DNA of 64,000 nucleotides from contig JACKDP010000005.1 in assembly GCA_020633435.1 (NCBI GenBank), positions 62,001 to 126,000 on the forward strand, read 5' to 3'. Below, piece by piece: positions 8,755 to 18,455 of this stretch (position 1 is the first letter of the stretch; each line of letters opens with the position of its first letter). Position numbers and translations under genes: made by a program. The notes beneath the pieces were generated by a model that was not told the DNA's origin, made no database searches, and was given only the letters and a program-made list of their open reading frames with translations. The stretch is from Myxococcales bacterium (GTDB lineage Bacteria > Myxococcota_A > Bradymonadia > UBA7976 > UBA1532).

Positions 8755-9264
8755 CTAGCCCAGCCCCACCTCCCGGCGCTTCGAGGCGAAGGCGTCGAGG
8801 CGGTCCAGGATGGGGTAGGCGATGGGCATCACCAGCATCAAGAGCACCGTCCGCGGCAGCACCAGGGAGCCGACCCGGGCGCCGATGGCCGTCTCGCCGA
8901 GGAAGATCCGGCAGATGGCCACCAGCAGGAACAGGCTGACCAGGCTGCCGGCGCCGCCGAGCAGCAGGCGGCCCGGCAGGCTGCGGAAGCGGACGCGCTC
9001 GGCCAGCAGGCCGGCCAGCAGCACGAGGAGCGTCGCCTGCAGGACGTGGATGCCGGCGGGGCTGCCCACGAAGCCATCCGTCATCAGCCCGATGACGGCC
9101 GCCGCGAGGAAGGCGCTGATGGCCCACCCGCGCGACACGGCCAGCCACAGGACGATGACGACGGCGAAGTCGGGGGCCCAGCGGGTGAGGGCGAAGGCCT
9201 CGCGGACGAAGAGCTCGCCGCACAGGGCCAGGAGGCCCAGCACGATGGGGAGGATGACGCTCAC
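8755..9264 (-). CDS. mreD: Rod shape-determining protein MreD
   Basis: 169 residues, strongly hydrophobic, with about five transmembrane helices. MreD sequences diverge quickly, so the call rests mainly on position between mreC (4-base overlap) and mrdA, and on the size and helix pattern. It is an inner-membrane elongasome component linking MreC with the SEDS/PBP2 machinery. Confidence 0.85.
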   Translation of the reverse strand: MSVILPIVLGLLALCGELFVREAFALTRWAPDFAVVIVLWLAVSRGWAISAFLAAAVIGLMTDGFVGSPAGIHVLQATLLVLLAGLLAERVRFRSLPGRLLLGGAGSLVSLFLLVAICRIFLGETAIGARVGSLVLPRTVLLMLVMPIAYPILDRLDAFASKRREVGLG

Positions 9265-10157
9265 TTCTTCTTGCGCTCTTCCGTCTCGTAGCGCGAGCCG
9301 TCGGCGTTGAGGCCCGACGGGCCCAGCACCACGAAGACCTCCTCCAGCGTCCCGGGATCCATGAGGGGGCGGATGGTCGTCTTCTTGAAGGGCCCGCTCT
9401 CCGGCTCGCCCACCTCGACCACCTCGCCCACCACCAGGCCGCGGGGGTAGCGGCCGTCGTCGCCGGTGGTCAGCACCCGCTCGCCGCGGATGGGGGAGAC
9501 GGACTGGGGCAGATAGCGCAAGTGCGCGGCATAGCGGTCGTTTTCACCGCTGCCGACGGCGATGGCGCGGGCCCGGCTCTGCTCGAGCACCACGTCCACG
9601 GCCGAGCGGGGATCGGTGATGAGCAGCACCTCGGCCCGGCTGCCCGCCAGGCTGCGGATCTGGCCCACCACGCCCTCGGGGGCGACGACGGCCATGCCCT
9701 GCTCGACGGGGCCGTCGCCCACGTCGATGGTCAGGCGCAGCACGCGGAAGACCTCGGAGCTGGAGCGGGCGACGACGCGGGCGGCGCGCAGGCGCAGGTC
9801 CTTGCGGCGATCGCCCAGGTCGAGCAGGTGGCGCAGGCGGGCGTTCTCCTGGGCCAGGTCGGCCGTCCGGGCGGCCTCGCCCCGGAGGGTGCGCACCTCG
9901 TCCTGGAGCTGGCGGTTCTCTTCGCGCACGCCCGTGAGGGCTACGTAGTCGAGGAAGAAGGCGCGGACGGACTGGCCGCCGCGGGTCACGGCGGCGTGCA
10001 GGGGGGCCACGGCCCAGCCCACGGCGGTGGTCACGCGGGCGCCGCGGTCGAAGCGGACGAGGAGGCTGCCCACCACCAGGAGGCCCAGGCCCACCAGCAC
10101 GCCGCGCCGAGAGCGCTGGCGTCCGGCGGTGCCGACCGACGAGCCGCGCGGGGTCAT
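9261..10157 (-). CDS. mreC: Rod shape-determining protein MreC
   Basis: 298 residues. An arginine-rich cytoplasmic start, one membrane helix (about residues 20-38, VLVGLGLLVVGSLLV) and a coiled coil (about 70-115) precede a beta-rich periplasmic domain, the standard MreC plan. VVAPEGVVGQI and LLITDPRSAVDVV match the family core. It scaffolds PBP2 and RodA outside the inner membrane. It follows mreB after 13 bases and overlaps mreD by 4. Confidence 0.93.
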   Translation of the reverse strand: MTPRGSSVGTAGRQRSRRGVLVGLGLLVVGSLLVRFDRGARVTTAVGWAVAPLHAAVTRGGQSVRAFFLDYVALTGVREENRQLQDEVRTLRGEAARTADLAQENARLRHLLDLGDRRKDLRLRAARVVARSSSEVFRVLRLTIDVGDGPVEQGMAVVAPEGVVGQIRSLAGSRAEVLLITDPRSAVDVVLEQSRARAIAVGSGENDRYAAHLRYLPQSVSPIRGERVLTTGDDGRYPRGLVVGEVVEVGEPESGPFKKTTIRPLMDPGTLEEVFVVLGPSGLNADGSRYETEERKKK

Positions 10158-10170
10158 GGGGAGAGGGGAC

Positions 10171-11208
<1,038 letters not shown>

Positions 11209-11243
11209 TCCTCGTCCTTCGGGGGGGCCGTTGAAACCGCGAC

Positions 11244-11272
11244 GATATAGCAGAGGGTCTGGGGGAGAACAA
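11244..11272 (-). promoter_or_regulatory. Candidate sigma-70 promoter for mreB
   Basis: On the minus strand TTGTTC (11267-11272) and TATATC (11244-11249) are separated by exactly 17 bases. The -10 element lies about 35 bases upstream of the mreB ATG. AT-rich hexamers are rare in this DNA, which adds weight. Confidence 0.55.
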
Positions 11273-11311
11273 GCGGCATCGGGGTGTCCGCCGATCCCGT
11301 GGGCTTTCGAG

Positions 11312-11340
11312 TTGACCCCCCGGCAGGCGTACCATAGGAT
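11312..11340 (+). promoter_or_regulatory. Candidate sigma-70 promoter for the PpiD-like gene
   Basis: TTGACC (11312-11317) and TAGGAT (11335-11340) are separated by 17 bases. The ATG at 11418 is 77 bases downstream of the -10 element. It stands back to back with the mreB promoter in the 209-base divergent region. Confidence 0.6.
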
Positions 11341-11417
11341 TCCGCGGCCCGAGAGCCGGGCGGGGCGCGACCGTCGACGCCCCGGCGGTACGGGTCAGGC
11401 CGTCCTGGAATGCACGC

Positions 11418-13133
11418 ATGCTCACGAAACTCCGAGAGAAATCGCAGGGATTCCTGATCCTCGTCCTCTTCGGGATGTTGATCTTCGTCTTCATCTTCTT
11501 CTTCGGCCCCCAGGCCGAGGGCTTCCGGCCCGGCGGCTCTCAGGGGCCGGCGACCGGGGAAGCGGCGAAGGTTCGCGGCCAGGAGATCTCGATGCGAGAG
11601 GTGGACATGGTCGTCCGCCGCTCGCTGGACTCCTCCGACCTGGAAGAGGGCGAGCTGGGCAAGATGCGCCGTGAGGGCGCCCTCCAGCTCGTCGACCAGG
11701 TCCTCCTGGAGCAGCGCGCTCGCCAGATGGGGCTGGCCGTGGGGCCGGACGAGGTCTCGAAGTTCATCACGAGCGACGAGAACCCCGACTTCCCCTACTT
11801 CCTGGATCACCAGAAGAAGTTCGACTACGCCCGCTACGAGGCCCAGGTGGGCCAGTGGCTCGGCGTGAGCCCCGATCAGTATCGCCGCGCCAAGGAGCGC
11901 GAGCTGCTGGTCGAGCGGTACCTCGACTTCCTGCAGAGCCAGATCAAGGTGTCCGAGGCCGAGGTCCGCGCGGCCTTCGACCGGGCGCAGCGCAGCTGGA
12001 ACATCGAGTACGTCGAGGTGGCGGCCGACGCCTTCCCCGCCGGCGCGGCGCCCACCGCCGAAGAGGGCGCGGCCTGGGCCGCCGCCCACGCCGCCGAGGT
12101 CCAGGCCTGGTACGACAGCCACAAGAAGGACTACGACCGCGAGAAGGAGATCCGGGTCCGCCGCATCCTGGTGCGGGTCGCCCGGGACGCCGACGACGCC
12201 GCCAAGGCGGCCGCCCGCCAGAAGATCGACGGCCTGCTGGCCAAGGCGAAGGCCGAGGGCGCCGACTTCGGCGAGATCGCCAAGGCCGAGTCCGAGGGCT
12301 ACTACAAGACCTACGGCGGCGACATGGGCTGGCAGAGCCCGCAGAACACGTCGGGCCCCGACTACGCCCTGTACGCGGGCCTCGAGGCGGGCCAGATCTC
12401 CGACGTGCGCGAGTCGCCCATCGGCCTGTGGTTCGTGAAGGCCGAGGAGGTCAAGCCGGCGGTCAAGAAGACGCTGGACGAGGTCCGCGGCGAGATCGGC
12501 CTGGTCCTGGCGAAGCAGGCCGTGCAGAAGACGGCCGCCAAGGTCGCGGCCGAGGCCATCCTGGCCCAGGTGAAGGGCGGCACCGCCCTGGCCGACGCCG
12601 CGCTGGCCCAGCTGCCGGGCAAGGCGCCCGTGGCCCAGGACGGGGCCGAGCCCGGGGCCGAGGACGGCGCCGAGCCTGGCGAGAAGAGCCCGGAGCCCGA
12701 GTCGCCGGTGAAGGCCACGGGGCCGTTCACCGCCAACCGCCCGGCCTACGACGTCATCCCCGGCATCGGCAAGGCCCCGAGCCTGGCGAAGCGCCTCGAC
12801 GCCCTGACCGCCGAGGCCCCGCTGGTTGACGAGGTCCTCGAGGTGGACGAGCGCTTCATCGTCGCTCGCCTCCGCGAGCGCAAGGAGCCCACGGACGCCG
12901 AGTTCGCCACCGAGCGCGAGCGGTTCAGCAACCAGCTCAAGGGGGCCCGCGCCGCCCAGCTCTTCGGCAACTGGCGCGCCATCGTGTTCGGCCCCGTCGC
13001 CCAGCGCGAGGTCTTCCGCAAGTTCGCGGGCGGGGCCCTGCTCTCGGGCCTCCCCAAGGTGGACGGCAGCGCCATCGCCCTCAACGACGAGCAGCTCCCG
13101 CCCCCGGCCGCCCCCGTCACGGCGGTCCCCTGA
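11418..13133 (+). CDS. Membrane-anchored SurA/PpiD-type peptidyl-prolyl isomerase
   Basis: 571 residues. A single N-terminal membrane helix (about residues 12-34, FLILVLFGMLIFVFIFFF) anchors a large periplasmic part, as in PpiD. A SurA_N-like helical region with a DQVLLEQRARQMGL segment follows, then a parvulin domain around residues 235-340 (EIRVRRILVRVARDADDA, and GDMGW near 300). A low-complexity Ala/Glu/Pro linker near 405-435 precedes a second C-terminal helical region. The likely role is folding outer-membrane or secreted proteins. It faces mreB divergently. SurA/PpiD-type is confident; the exact orthologue is not. Confidence 0.85.
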   Translation: MLTKLREKSQGFLILVLFGMLIFVFIFFFGPQAEGFRPGGSQGPATGEAAKVRGQEISMREVDMVVRRSLDSSDLEEGELGKMRREGALQLVDQVLLEQRARQMGLAVGPDEVSKFITSDENPDFPYFLDHQKKFDYARYEAQVGQWLGVSPDQYRRAKERELLVERYLDFLQSQIKVSEAEVRAAFDRAQRSWNIEYVEVAADAFPAGAAPTAEEGAAWAAAHAAEVQAWYDSHKKDYDREKEIRVRRILVRVARDADDAAKAAARQKIDGLLAKAKAEGADFGEIAKAESEGYYKTYGGDMGWQSPQNTSGPDYALYAGLEAGQISDVRESPIGLWFVKAEEVKPAVKKTLDEVRGEIGLVLAKQAVQKTAAKVAAEAILAQVKGGTALADAALAQLPGKAPVAQDGAEPGAEDGAEPGEKSPEPESPVKATGPFTANRPAYDVIPGIGKAPSLAKRLDALTAEAPLVDEVLEVDERFIVARLRERKEPTDAEFATERERFSNQLKGARAAQLFGNWRAIVFGPVAQREVFRKFAGGALLSGLPKVDGSAIALNDEQLPPPAAPVTAVP

Positions 13134-13244
13134 CGGCGTCGGCCGCCCGCCCGGCCGCCGCATCGCCACGATTGCCCGTGCCCGGACGTTGCCGTAGCAT
13201 CGAGGCCGGTTCGACGTCGGGCTGGCCTCGCTGGGAGAGTTCGG

Positions 13245-15098
13245 GTGACTGAGTCCCCTGTCGCCACGCAAGCTGGAGGAGGCCCGATCGGGCCCTGCCC
13301 GGCCTGCGGCGGGCTGATGCGCCTCCGGGTCTGCGTCCAGTGTGGCTTCGACGCCGCGCCGGTAGAGGCGGGGGATGGCACCCCATGGCCCGTGCTGGGC
13401 TCCCACGTCGAGGGCCGCCGGCCCATCCTGCTGGAGCAGACGCTCCCGGCCGATGAGGGCGCCCGGCGCTTCCTCGGCCGCGACGACGAGGGCGCTCGCT
13501 ACGAGATCTTCGCGGTGGTGGGCACCGATCCCCAGGGCGCCCTCGCCGCGCGCCGCCGCGCCCACGAGGCGCTCCCGCTCGCGAGCTTCCCCCCCGACCG
13601 CACCGTCAACGCGGGCGCCTTGCGCTTCACGGTCACGCACCTGCCCGAGGGGTCGGAGCGCGTCCCCGAGATCATCGCCCGCCTGGCCGAGCTCGACGCC
13701 GCGGATCCGGTCGAGATCATCAAGCGGTTCGGGGTGCCGGTGGTCCGGCTCTTCGCCGAGCTGCACGACCGCGGGGTGTTCCTCAGCCAGCAGGATCCCG
13801 ACGAGCTGGTCGTCTCGGGGGATCGCTGCCGGTTCCTGCGGCCGCCCGAGCCCCACCCCGTCGCCGATGGCCCGGTGGCGCCCGGCCTGCGGCGCGTGCC
13901 CTTCGGCTTCGGCGCCCCCGAGCTGCATGGGCTCTGCGGGGGGCGCATCGATCCGCGGGCCGACGTCTTCTTCGCCGGCGCGGTCCTCTACTACCTGCTG
14001 GCCCGCATCCCGCCCCTCGAAGAGGCGGGGGACGCCATGGATCGCCTGCCGTCGCCTACGGTCTACCGCGACGATCTGCCCCCCGGCGTGGTGGCGGTCG
14101 TGCGCCGGGCCACGTCGCCGGTGCCGGCGCGGCGCTACCCCGACTGCCGGGCCCTGCGCACCGCCCTCGACATCGCCCTCGCCAGCGAAGACGCCCGCCG
14201 CCAGGCCGCCCGCCGGCGCCTGGGCCTGAAGCTGGGCCATGAGCTGCACATCGGGGTGCTGAAGGGCCAGTACGCCCCCCAGAACCAGGACGATCTCTTC
14301 GTCGCCTACGACGCCCGCAACGGGGTCGGGCTCTTCCTGGTGAGCGACGGGGTGAGCATCTCGGAGCATGGCTCGGGCGACATCGCCAGCGAGTGCGTCC
14401 GCATCGAGGCGCACCGGCTCTGGCAGGACCTCCCCCGGGAGGAGGCCGGTGACGGCGCGCCGCGCCCCACGCTGCCGGCCGAGCGCGACGCCCGGCGCGG
14501 GCTGCTGCAGGCGACCCTCGATCGCGCCAACGCGCGCATCGGCGAGCTCATCCACCGCGACATGCCCCGGTTCCCCGGGCCCCCCGAGGGCATCATGGCC
14601 GCGACGGCCGTGGCGGCGCTGCTCGACGGCAACCGGGTGACGCTCTGCTCCATCGGCGACAGCCGCATCTACCTCATCCGCGACGGGCACATCACCTCGC
14701 TGCTGCCCTACCACGACCTGTGCACCCAGCTCATCCGCATGCGGCGGGCGACGCCCCGGGTGGCCCGGGCCGCACCGGCCGCGGCGGCGCTCATCCGGTG
14801 CGTGGGCGAGTTCGAGAAGGACGGCGACGATCGCCTGGTGCCCGTGCCGCTGCAGCCCGAGTTCCGGGAGCTGACGCTGCTGCCCGGCGACAGCCTGGTG
14901 CTCTGCAGCGACGGCATCCCCGACTACGCCGGCTTCGACGACGAGCACGCCGAGGCGCGCATCTGCCAGACGGTCGAGACGGCGCCGGGCGCGCCCTGGG
15001 CCGCCTTCGAGCTCATGGTGCTCGCCAACCGCGGCGGCGGCGGCGACAACATCTCGTGCATCGTCCTGCGCTTCGAGGAGCAGGAGGGGGAGTCGTGA
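13245..15098 (+). CDS. Zinc ribbon - pseudokinase - PP2C phosphatase fusion protein
   Basis: 617 residues with three parts. Residues 18-33 form a CxxC...CxxC zinc ribbon (Cys18, 21, 30, 33). Residues about 60-315 follow a Ser/Thr kinase layout: LFAELHDRGVFL is the pre-catalytic helix, GAPE at 223-226 is the APE motif, and RADVFFAGAVLYYLLA is the alpha-F region. The catalytic HRDxKxxN is replaced by LSQQDPDE and DFG is missing, so this is a pseudokinase. Residues about 330-617 are a PP2C phosphatase with NQDDLFVAYD, LVSDGVS, CSIGDSRIYLIRDG, LCSDGIPD and GGGDNIS, so the metal-binding acids look intact. Start is GTG 13245. The stop overlaps the GTG of the VWA-like gene. It probably dephosphorylates signalling substrates in the cytoplasm. 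Confidence 0.82.
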   Translation: MTESPVATQAGGGPIGPCPACGGLMRLRVCVQCGFDAAPVEAGDGTPWPVLGSHVEGRRPILLEQTLPADEGARRFLGRDDEGARYEIFAVVGTDPQGALAARRRAHEALPLASFPPDRTVNAGALRFTVTHLPEGSERVPEIIARLAELDAADPVEIIKRFGVPVVRLFAELHDRGVFLSQQDPDELVVSGDRCRFLRPPEPHPVADGPVAPGLRRVPFGFGAPELHGLCGGRIDPRADVFFAGAVLYYLLARIPPLEEAGDAMDRLPSPTVYRDDLPPGVVAVVRRATSPVPARRYPDCRALRTALDIALASEDARRQAARRRLGLKLGHELHIGVLKGQYAPQNQDDLFVAYDARNGVGLFLVSDGVSISEHGSGDIASECVRIEAHRLWQDLPREEAGDGAPRPTLPAERDARRGLLQATLDRANARIGELIHRDMPRFPGPPEGIMAATAVAALLDGNRVTLCSIGDSRIYLIRDGHITSLLPYHDLCTQLIRMRRATPRVARAAPAAAALIRCVGEFEKDGDDRLVPVPLQPEFRELTLLPGDSLVLCSDGIPDYAGFDDEHAEARICQTVETAPGAPWAAFELMVLANRGGGGDNISCIVLRFEEQEGES

Positions 15099-16285
15099 AG
15101 CGGCCGCTCGGCTTGACGTGCGTGGCCTCGCCGCCCCTGGCCCAGGCGGGCACCGGCGCCGGGGTCGTGCACGGCCTCGTCAGCCTGACGACCGGCACCC
15201 CCGGGCCCCCGCTCGGCCTCGAGCTGAAGGTGGCGCGGGTCTGCCCCAACGACCGCGGCCTGCCCGTGCTCGGCGACGCCTTCCGCGCCCTGGCCGACGC
15301 CACCGGCGCCCGTGACTCCGTCATCTTCGCGGGCCGGCACTCCACCGGCGTCGCGCGCGCCGGGCCGGAGCCCGTGCACGCCCTGCGCTCCCCGTGGCCC
15401 GACCTCATCGGCGCGTTCAGCGGGGTGGCCTCGCTGCTGGGGGGCCAGGACGAGGGCCGCGTCGCCTGGCTGATGCTCGTCGTCGAGACGGCGGTGACGG
15501 ATGTGTCGCCGGCCACCATCCAGGCGCTGCAGGGCCTCGTGGACCTCGGCGCCGGCGTCGACATCATCTGCACCCACCCGGCCGCCGACATGGGCCTGCT
15601 GTCCCGGCTGGCCCAGCGCACCGGGGGCGAGCTGCTCCAGGCGTCGGCGGCCGAGATCGTCGATCGCCTGCTGCGGCGGGTGGCCCTGCTGCGCGATCAG
15701 CGCGTCCGGGCCGCCCGGCTCGAGGTGCGCAGCCCCCGGGGCGTCCGCATCCAGCGGGTGTTCCGGGTCGAGCCGAGCCCGGCCTTCGTCGGCCTGTTGC
15801 CCAGCAGCGTCGACGCCCCGCTGGTGCTGCCGGTGGGGCCCGTCGCGGCCGACGCGCCGCCTGCCTGGCTCATCTCCGCCATGACGCCCGGGCGCGGTCC
15901 GGGCCGCTTCCGGCTGTTCGACGTGAGCCTGCGCTACGAGCAGGGCGGCGAGCAGCTCGGCGCCGACGCCTTCGCCGGCCAGACGCTCGTGGCCGAACCC
16001 CCGAAGATGCTGCCCGTCGAGGGGGCGGTGAACGCCGCCCTGGCGCGCGTCGACACGGCCGCCTGGATCGAGGAGATCGCCCGGGCCTACGCCAGCCACG
16101 ACGCCCGCCGCGTGGCTGGCTTGCTCGATCGCCTCGTCCGGCACGCCGTGACGCTGGACGACCGGCCGCTCGTGTCCCGCGCCTTCGACCTGCGCCTGTC
16201 CTTCCTGCGGACGGGCCACCTGGAGGCCACCGACCTCAACGCCCTGCGGCGCCACGGGGCGGCGGCCGCCCGCGCGGCCGGCTGA
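15095..16285 (+). CDS. VWA-like protein coupled to the PP2C gene
   Basis: 396 residues starting at GTG 15095, which overlaps the stop of the phosphatase gene; the long upstream open frame is an artefact. The middle section reads like the second half of a von Willebrand A domain: LMLVVETAVTDVSPATIQAL, then LGAGVDIICTH and LAQRTGGELL. The N-terminal metal site DxSxS is not visible. A beta-rich tail and a helical C-terminus follow. There is no signal peptide or membrane helix. VWA proteins paired with PP2C and kinase genes occur in ter-like and secretion-linked signalling modules; the function here is unknown. Confidence 0.55.
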   Translation: MKRPLGLTCVASPPLAQAGTGAGVVHGLVSLTTGTPGPPLGLELKVARVCPNDRGLPVLGDAFRALADATGARDSVIFAGRHSTGVARAGPEPVHALRSPWPDLIGAFSGVASLLGGQDEGRVAWLMLVVETAVTDVSPATIQALQGLVDLGAGVDIICTHPAADMGLLSRLAQRTGGELLQASAAEIVDRLLRRVALLRDQRVRAARLEVRSPRGVRIQRVFRVEPSPAFVGLLPSSVDAPLVLPVGPVAADAPPAWLISAMTPGRGPGRFRLFDVSLRYEQGGEQLGADAFAGQTLVAEPPKMLPVEGAVNAALARVDTAAWIEEIARAYASHDARRVAGLLDRLVRHAVTLDDRPLVSRAFDLRLSFLRTGHLEATDLNALRRHGAAAARAAG

Positions 16286-16326
16286 GCCGTCCGCCCGGAT
16301 TTCCTCAAGATTTCAGCAGGTTGGGT

Positions 16327-16358
16327 TGACGGGCCCGGCACGGCCGGGCGCCCCGTCA
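16327..16358. terminator. Bidirectional hairpin between convergent genes
   Basis: TGACGGGCCCGGC (16327-16339), loop ACG, then GCCGGGCGCCCCGTCA (16343-16358) pair with one 3-base bulge. The hairpin lies between convergent genes ending at 16285 and 16356 and includes the stop codon of the latter. No T-run follows on either side, so it is terminator-like rather than a classical intrinsic terminator. Confidence 0.45.
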
Positions 16359-17006
16359 GAGATCGACGTCGATGGGCAGCGACGGCTGGGAGCGCAGGCG
16401 CTCGGGGCCCCACGCCACGAGGGAGAAGGTGTAGCTGCCGGTCTCCAGCGTGAGCTGCAGCTCGGTGGCCTCCGTCTCCCAGACCAGGCTGCGGGCGCCG
16501 GCGGTGCCGTCCTGGTCGCTGTCGGGCCAGCGCATGGCGTGCACCGCGTACTTGTCGGCGCCGTCGACCGCGTCCCAGGACAGGCGCACCGTCTTCTCGC
16601 CGACCACCTCGAGCCGCAGCTCGGGGCGGGGGAGGAAGCCCGTCTCTCGGCCGCAGGCCAGGCACTCCACCGGCCGCGCGTGGGGCTCGCCGATGGGCTC
16701 GGCCAGCTCCTCCTCCAGCAGGCAGAGCATGGCGCAGCGCTGGTCGACGCAGGCGCAGTCGGCGAAGCGGGCGTGCTCCCGCTTGCGGCGGGCGATCTCG
16801 TTGGCCTCTTCGGACGAGGCGCGCTCGGCGGCCGAGAAGCGGTCCACGGCGTCGCCGAACGTGGGGACGGCGCGGCGGATCGGCGCGTAGATGGCCTGCT
16901 GGGCCTGATCGACGGCGGGGCCCTGGGGGTCCTGGGCCTCGTCGGCGCAGCCCCCGAGGCCCAGGCCGATGACACCCAGCAGGCACAGCAGTGCGTGTCG
17001 GTGCAT
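16356..17006 (-). CDS. Cys-rich lipoprotein with FN3-like domain
   Basis: 216 residues. A lipoprotein signal ends in LGGC with Cys20 as the lipidation site. A charged helical stretch and a Cys cluster (DCACVDQRCAMLC) follow, then CLAC near residue 111. The last 95 residues look like a fibronectin type III domain (VRLSWDAVDGADKYAVHAM is the usual strand pattern). The ATG at 17006 shares a base with the upstream gene's TGA, and the open frame beyond it overlaps that gene, so the longer form is rejected. No function is assigned. Confidence 0.75.
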   Translation of the reverse strand: MHRHALLCLLGVIGLGLGGCADEAQDPQGPAVDQAQQAIYAPIRRAVPTFGDAVDRFSAAERASSEEANEIARRKREHARFADCACVDQRCAMLCLLEEELAEPIGEPHARPVECLACGRETGFLPRPELRLEVVGEKTVRLSWDAVDGADKYAVHAMRWPDSDQDGTAGARSLVWETEATELQLTLETGSYTFSLVAWGPERLRSQPSLPIDVDL

Positions 17007-17815
17007 CACCAGTCCTCCTCCCCATCCTCCGAGACTTCTTCGGGCTCGGTCACGGTCGCGCCGGTGTACACGGCGTAGATGCGGGCGTCGTCGCGCCCCT
17101 CGGCCTGGGCCTCGAGCTCCTGGTAGCGCTTGCGCACGAAGGCGAAGAGCTCGTCGCGGAAGGCGGCCATGTCTTCGGGGGTGGCCCGGAACGAGAAGGT
17201 GCGGGCCGCCGCCGTCTCGGGCTCGTCGCTCAGGAAGCGCCGCCGCACCGTCTCCGACACGGCCTCCAGGTGCTCGTAGAGGGCGTCGACGCGCGCCTCC
17301 CAGTCCACCTCGCTGCAGAGATCCTGGTGGCTGGCGGTGACCTGGTAGCGGGGCTTCGCCGGTGGCCGCGACGCGACCACCTCGATGCGCCCCTCGCGCA
17401 GCAGGGCCCGCACGGCCAGCCGGGTGCTGTCGAACTCGTTGCAGTGGGGCAGCCGCTCCGCCAGCTCGTCCATCGTCATGGGCCGCTGGCGCAGCAGGTC
17501 CTCCACCCGCCGCATCAGGTTCGTCTCCGTCTCCGCGAAGAAGCCGCCCTTGTTGAAGCGCGCCGAGAGCGCCTTCACCGTGCGGGTGGACTTCCCGAAG
17601 ATCAGCGAGATGAGGTTGATGGTGGAGTGCTTGCGCTTCGCCTCGCGCCAGAGCGCGAGCGTCATCATGTCCTTGACGGTGTCGAGGGGGTAGTTGAAGT
17701 CCACCGCCATCTTCACTGCAGGATAGAAAGACGCGAACAGAATCCGCAGGACGTACTCCGGGTACGGGATGCCCTGCGGGGCGGTCGGCTTGCCGGATGG
17801 CGCGTTGGCGGCCAT
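17006..17815 (-). CDS. Winged-helix-like protein, possibly TIGR02147/DUF4423-related
   Basis: 269 residues, soluble. The N-terminal half is helical (residues about 30-125) with a region resembling a winged helix (RPMTMDELAERLPHC then LLREGRIEVVASRP). The C-terminal part, RTFSFRATPEDMAAFRDELF with an acidic EEVSEDGEEDW tail, resembles the end of TIGR02147/DUF4423 proteins; this is a weak similarity read by eye. ATG 17815 is preferred over upstream codons because conserved-looking sequence begins there. It is transcribed with the downstream lipoprotein gene, sharing one base. Confidence 0.55.
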   Translation of the reverse strand: MAANAPSGKPTAPQGIPYPEYVLRILFASFYPAVKMAVDFNYPLDTVKDMMTLALWREAKRKHSTINLISLIFGKSTRTVKALSARFNKGGFFAETETNLMRRVEDLLRQRPMTMDELAERLPHCNEFDSTRLAVRALLREGRIEVVASRPPAKPRYQVTASHQDLCSEVDWEARVDALYEHLEAVSETVRRRFLSDEPETAAARTFSFRATPEDMAAFRDELFAFVRKRYQELEAQAEGRDDARIYAVYTGATVTEPEEVSEDGEEDW

Positions 17816-17987
17816 GAAGCCTCGCGGTCGACTGCAACCCCGGGAGAGTACCGGGCCCGGGGCGGTGGCCGCAAGTGCCCGAGATACGTGCTGGATTCCG
17901 CCCCCCTCCAGCCCCCCTGCAGAGGATCTTCGCCTCCCGCCGCGGGCCGCGCTATGCTGGCCCCTCGCGCCCTGCCGGAGGTGGCCC

Positions 17988-18455
17988 ATGGCCCGCCCCG
18001 ATCCGTTCAGCATCCCTCGCCGCCCCATGGCCCGTGGCCCGGCGGTCTTCGACGTCAGCCACCGGGGCACCGCCGCGCCCGGGGCCTCGCTCTTCGCGGG
18101 CGAGCGCCTCGATCCGTCGGCCCTGCACGGCCTGCTCGACGCCGCCGAGGTGATGATCGAGGGCGCGACCTACGGGGATCGCTTCCAGGGCACCGCCTTC
18201 TTCACCCTCGAGCTGGCCGCCGTGCCCGAGGCCGCCGACGCGGCCCCGCGCCTCGCCGCCGCCCTGCGCCGCGATCCGCGCGCCCGTCAGGCCATCGAGG
18301 ACCACTGCCGCCGCGCCCTCGCCCGCCTCCTGAAGGCCGAGATGCCGGCCGCGCTCGAGGCCTTCCCCCTGGCCCGGGCCGAGGGCACGACCGTGCGGGT
18401 GGACGTCGAGCTGGACGCGCCCGTGGTCGGCGTGCGGAGCGTGGCTGGCCGATGA
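17988..18455 (+). CDS. Hypothetical protein upstream of the MerR-TPR gene
   Basis: 155 residues, soluble, Ala/Arg-rich, with no recognised domain. After about 30 residues of disordered-looking N-terminus, the rest alternates strands and helices (TYGDRFQGTAFFTLELA, TTVRVDVELDAPVVGV). ATG 17988 is chosen because it has GGAGG about 10 bases upstream; the frame is open further upstream into the divergent promoter area. The stop overlaps the ATG of the MerR-TPR gene (ATGA), so the two are co-translated and probably work together. Confidence 0.6.
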   Translation: MARPDPFSIPRRPMARGPAVFDVSHRGTAAPGASLFAGERLDPSALHGLLDAAEVMIEGATYGDRFQGTAFFTLELAAVPEAADAAPRLAAALRRDPRARQAIEDHCRRALARLLKAEMPAALEAFPLARAEGTTVRVDVELDAPVVGVRSVAGR

